A stretch of 45,507 nucleotides of DNA from Candidatus Kaiserbacteria bacterium (GTDB taxonomy: Bacteria; Patescibacteriota; Minisyncoccia; Phycocordibacterales; UBA2100), in assembly GCA_027083345.1 (NCBI GenBank), contig JALWOZ010000028.1, positions 1 to 45,507 on the forward strand, given 5' to 3'. Each line of letters starts with the position of its first letter. The stretch's first letter is position 1. The notes beneath the pieces are model-generated. The model searched no databases. It saw nothing but the letters and a program-made list of their open reading frames with translations, and was not told the origin of the DNA. Positions 44,461-45,507 of the stretch are shown piece after piece. The position numbers and the translations under genes were made by a program.

Positions 44461-45507
44461 TTAAGATAATTCTAGCATAGTTAAAAAAATATGGTAATAT
44501 TTGCTTGCACGGAGAGTTGGCTGAGTGGCCAGAATGCAAATTGCTTTGCTTTCTGGGGGAGGAGCTCTCCGACCGGCAGACACGAAGCCGACGGTCTCAA
44601 ACTTGTTTGAGACGACAATTCGAGCGAAGCGAAGTATATTGGAGAGTTGGCTGAGTGGCTGAAAGCGCACCCTTGCTAAGGGTGTAAGGGGGAAACTCCT
44701 TCGAGGGTTCGAATCCCTCACTCTCCGCCAATTTACGATTTTGTCATTTTGGAAAGATATTGCCTCGCGGCAAAGCCGCTCGGCAGGCGCGCTTCGCGCG
44801 CCAAAGCCCCATTTTGCAACGATTTGCCACGCTCCGCGCGGACAAAAAGAAATGTTTTGGTTTTGGAGCTGGAAGTTCGAACCAATCTTTTTTAGAAAAT
44901 CCCGAATCCCTTCGGGATTTTCTTTGGAAGCGATAATTTTGGCTTGTTTGCTTGCTTTTACGAATCGGGCGGCGAGTTCGAACCGATTATCGCTTTTTTG
45001 CTCAAAAGACTTCAATTTGTCTTTCAAAACTTGTTTTTGATTGATGAGTTTGTTTTTCGCTTTTTGGTATTCTTTGATGTTCAAAACACTTTCCAGATAA
45101 GCGTTCATCAGCTTTTCCAGTTTCTCGTCAATTTTTGAGATTTCCTGCTTTATCTTTTGAGCAAAAAAGCTTGATGATTGCGCCTTTGCTTTTCTTGCCT
45201 TTTCAATCTCTTTCAACATCCAATCGGCGCAATCATCAGGCAAAGAAACTTTTTGAATTTCCTTTTTTATTTGAGATGAAATTTTTTCTTCTCTTGTAAA
45301 TATATTTTGCGAGCATTTATGATTTGGATTTTTCCTCGTGCAATAATAGTAAATATATTCTTTTCCGCTTTTCTTGATTTTCTTGTCCGCCGTGATTGAG
45401 TATCCGCACTCTCCGCATTTAAAAATTCCCCGATAAAGAAAAAATTTCATCTTATCCGCTTTTTGCGGTTTAGATTTTCTTTTCATCACTTCTTGTACTT
45501 GATCAAA
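44461..45507 (-). CDS. Serine recombinase, C-terminal part (zinc ribbon and coiled coil); N-terminus beyond window; frame runs through antisense of tRNA-Ser
   Basis: FDQVQEVMKRKSKPQKADKMKFFLYRGIFKCGECGYSITADKKIKKSGKEYIYYYCTRKNPNHKCSQ recombinase zinc beta ribbon. Frame open to the window edge and down to 44461. Confidence 0.85.
   Translation of the reverse strand, partial: FDQVQEVMKRKSKPQKADKMKFFLYRGIFKCGECGYSITADKKIKKSGKEYIYYYCTRKNPNHKCSQNIFTREEKISSQIKKEIQKVSLPDDCADWMLKEIEKARKAKAQSSSFFAQKIKQEISKIDEKLEKLMNAYLESVLNIKEYQKAKNKLINQKQVLKDKLKSFEQKSDNRFELAARFVKASKQAKIIASKENPEGIRDFLKKIGSNFQLQNQNISFCPRGAWQIVAKWGFGARSAPAERLCREAISFQNDKIVNWRRVRDSNPRRSFPLTPLARVRFQPLSQLSNILRFARIVVSNKFETVGFVSAGRRAPPPESKAICILATQPTLRASKYYHIFLTMLELS
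44511..44574 (+). pseudogene. Truncated/rearranged tRNA-Ser 5' copy (tRNA-like remnant)
   Basis: 44511-44529 GGAGAGTTGGCTGAGTGGC identical to 44641-44659; followed by unrelated hairpin and CTCTCCG that can pair with GGAGAG; no anticodon or T arm. Confidence 0.7.
44641..44730 (+). tRNA. tRNA-Ser (GCT), CCA encoded
   Basis: GGAGAGT...ACTCTCC-G-CCA, anticodon arm CACCC-TTGCTAA-GGGTG, long variable arm, T arm GAGGG-TTCGAAT-CCCTC. Confidence 0.95.

Noticed and set aside
44741-45040. Plus-strand ORFs (99 aa and 64 aa) at the right edge
   Set aside because: Antisense to the serine recombinase, whose zinc-ribbon motif clearly fixes the coding strand.
1-45507. Alternative genetic code (TGA as Gly or Trp)
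   Set aside because: All recognised housekeeping genes are full length under the standard bacterial code with no in-frame TGA needed.
1-45507. CRISPR array, diversity-generating retroelement, toxin-antitoxin or restriction system
   Set aside because: No regularly spaced repeats, reverse transcriptase, TR/VR pair, methylase or recognised toxin-antitoxin pair. The GIY-YIG protein is the common small UPF0213 type, not by itself defence.

Overview
AT-rich, gene-dense chromosomal window. The prepilin, Ig-like surface domain, split transketolase and short tRNA synthetases look like a Patescibacteria/CPR (Parcubacteria-like) genome using the standard bacterial code; this placement is inference. Contents: (i) carbon metabolism: GAPDH, rpiB, rpe, split transketolase, PfkB kinase, class II FBA, 2-hydroxyacid dehydrogenase, malic enzyme, prs, glyA, folD; (ii) information processing: RNase J, leuS, topA, dnaE, rnhB, smpB, tmRNA, rpmF, nusB fused to Nudix, rnc, ychF, valS, hisS and three tRNAs; (iii) cell surface: type IV pilus genes, a Thr/Ser-rich C-terminus, a Cys-rich secreted protein, SecG, a substrate-binding protein, DsbA and PrsW; (iv) a serine recombinase at the right edge abutting a tRNA-Ser that has a partial duplicate 130 bp upstream. 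Main points for follow-up: (a) at least 14 genes have a (usually TGN-extended) -10 box ending 6-8 nt before the start codon, suggesting widespread leaderless transcription; (b) three small, higher-GC genes have Shine-Dalgarno leaders and their own terminators and look like stand-alone cassettes; (c) a NusB-Nudix fusion; (d) a sigma-region-4-like plus HARE-HTH-like protein; (e) a tmRNA with a predicted 19-aa tag ending LAYA; (f) the partially duplicated tRNA-Ser/recombinase junction. No CRISPR array, DGR or canonical defence island was seen.
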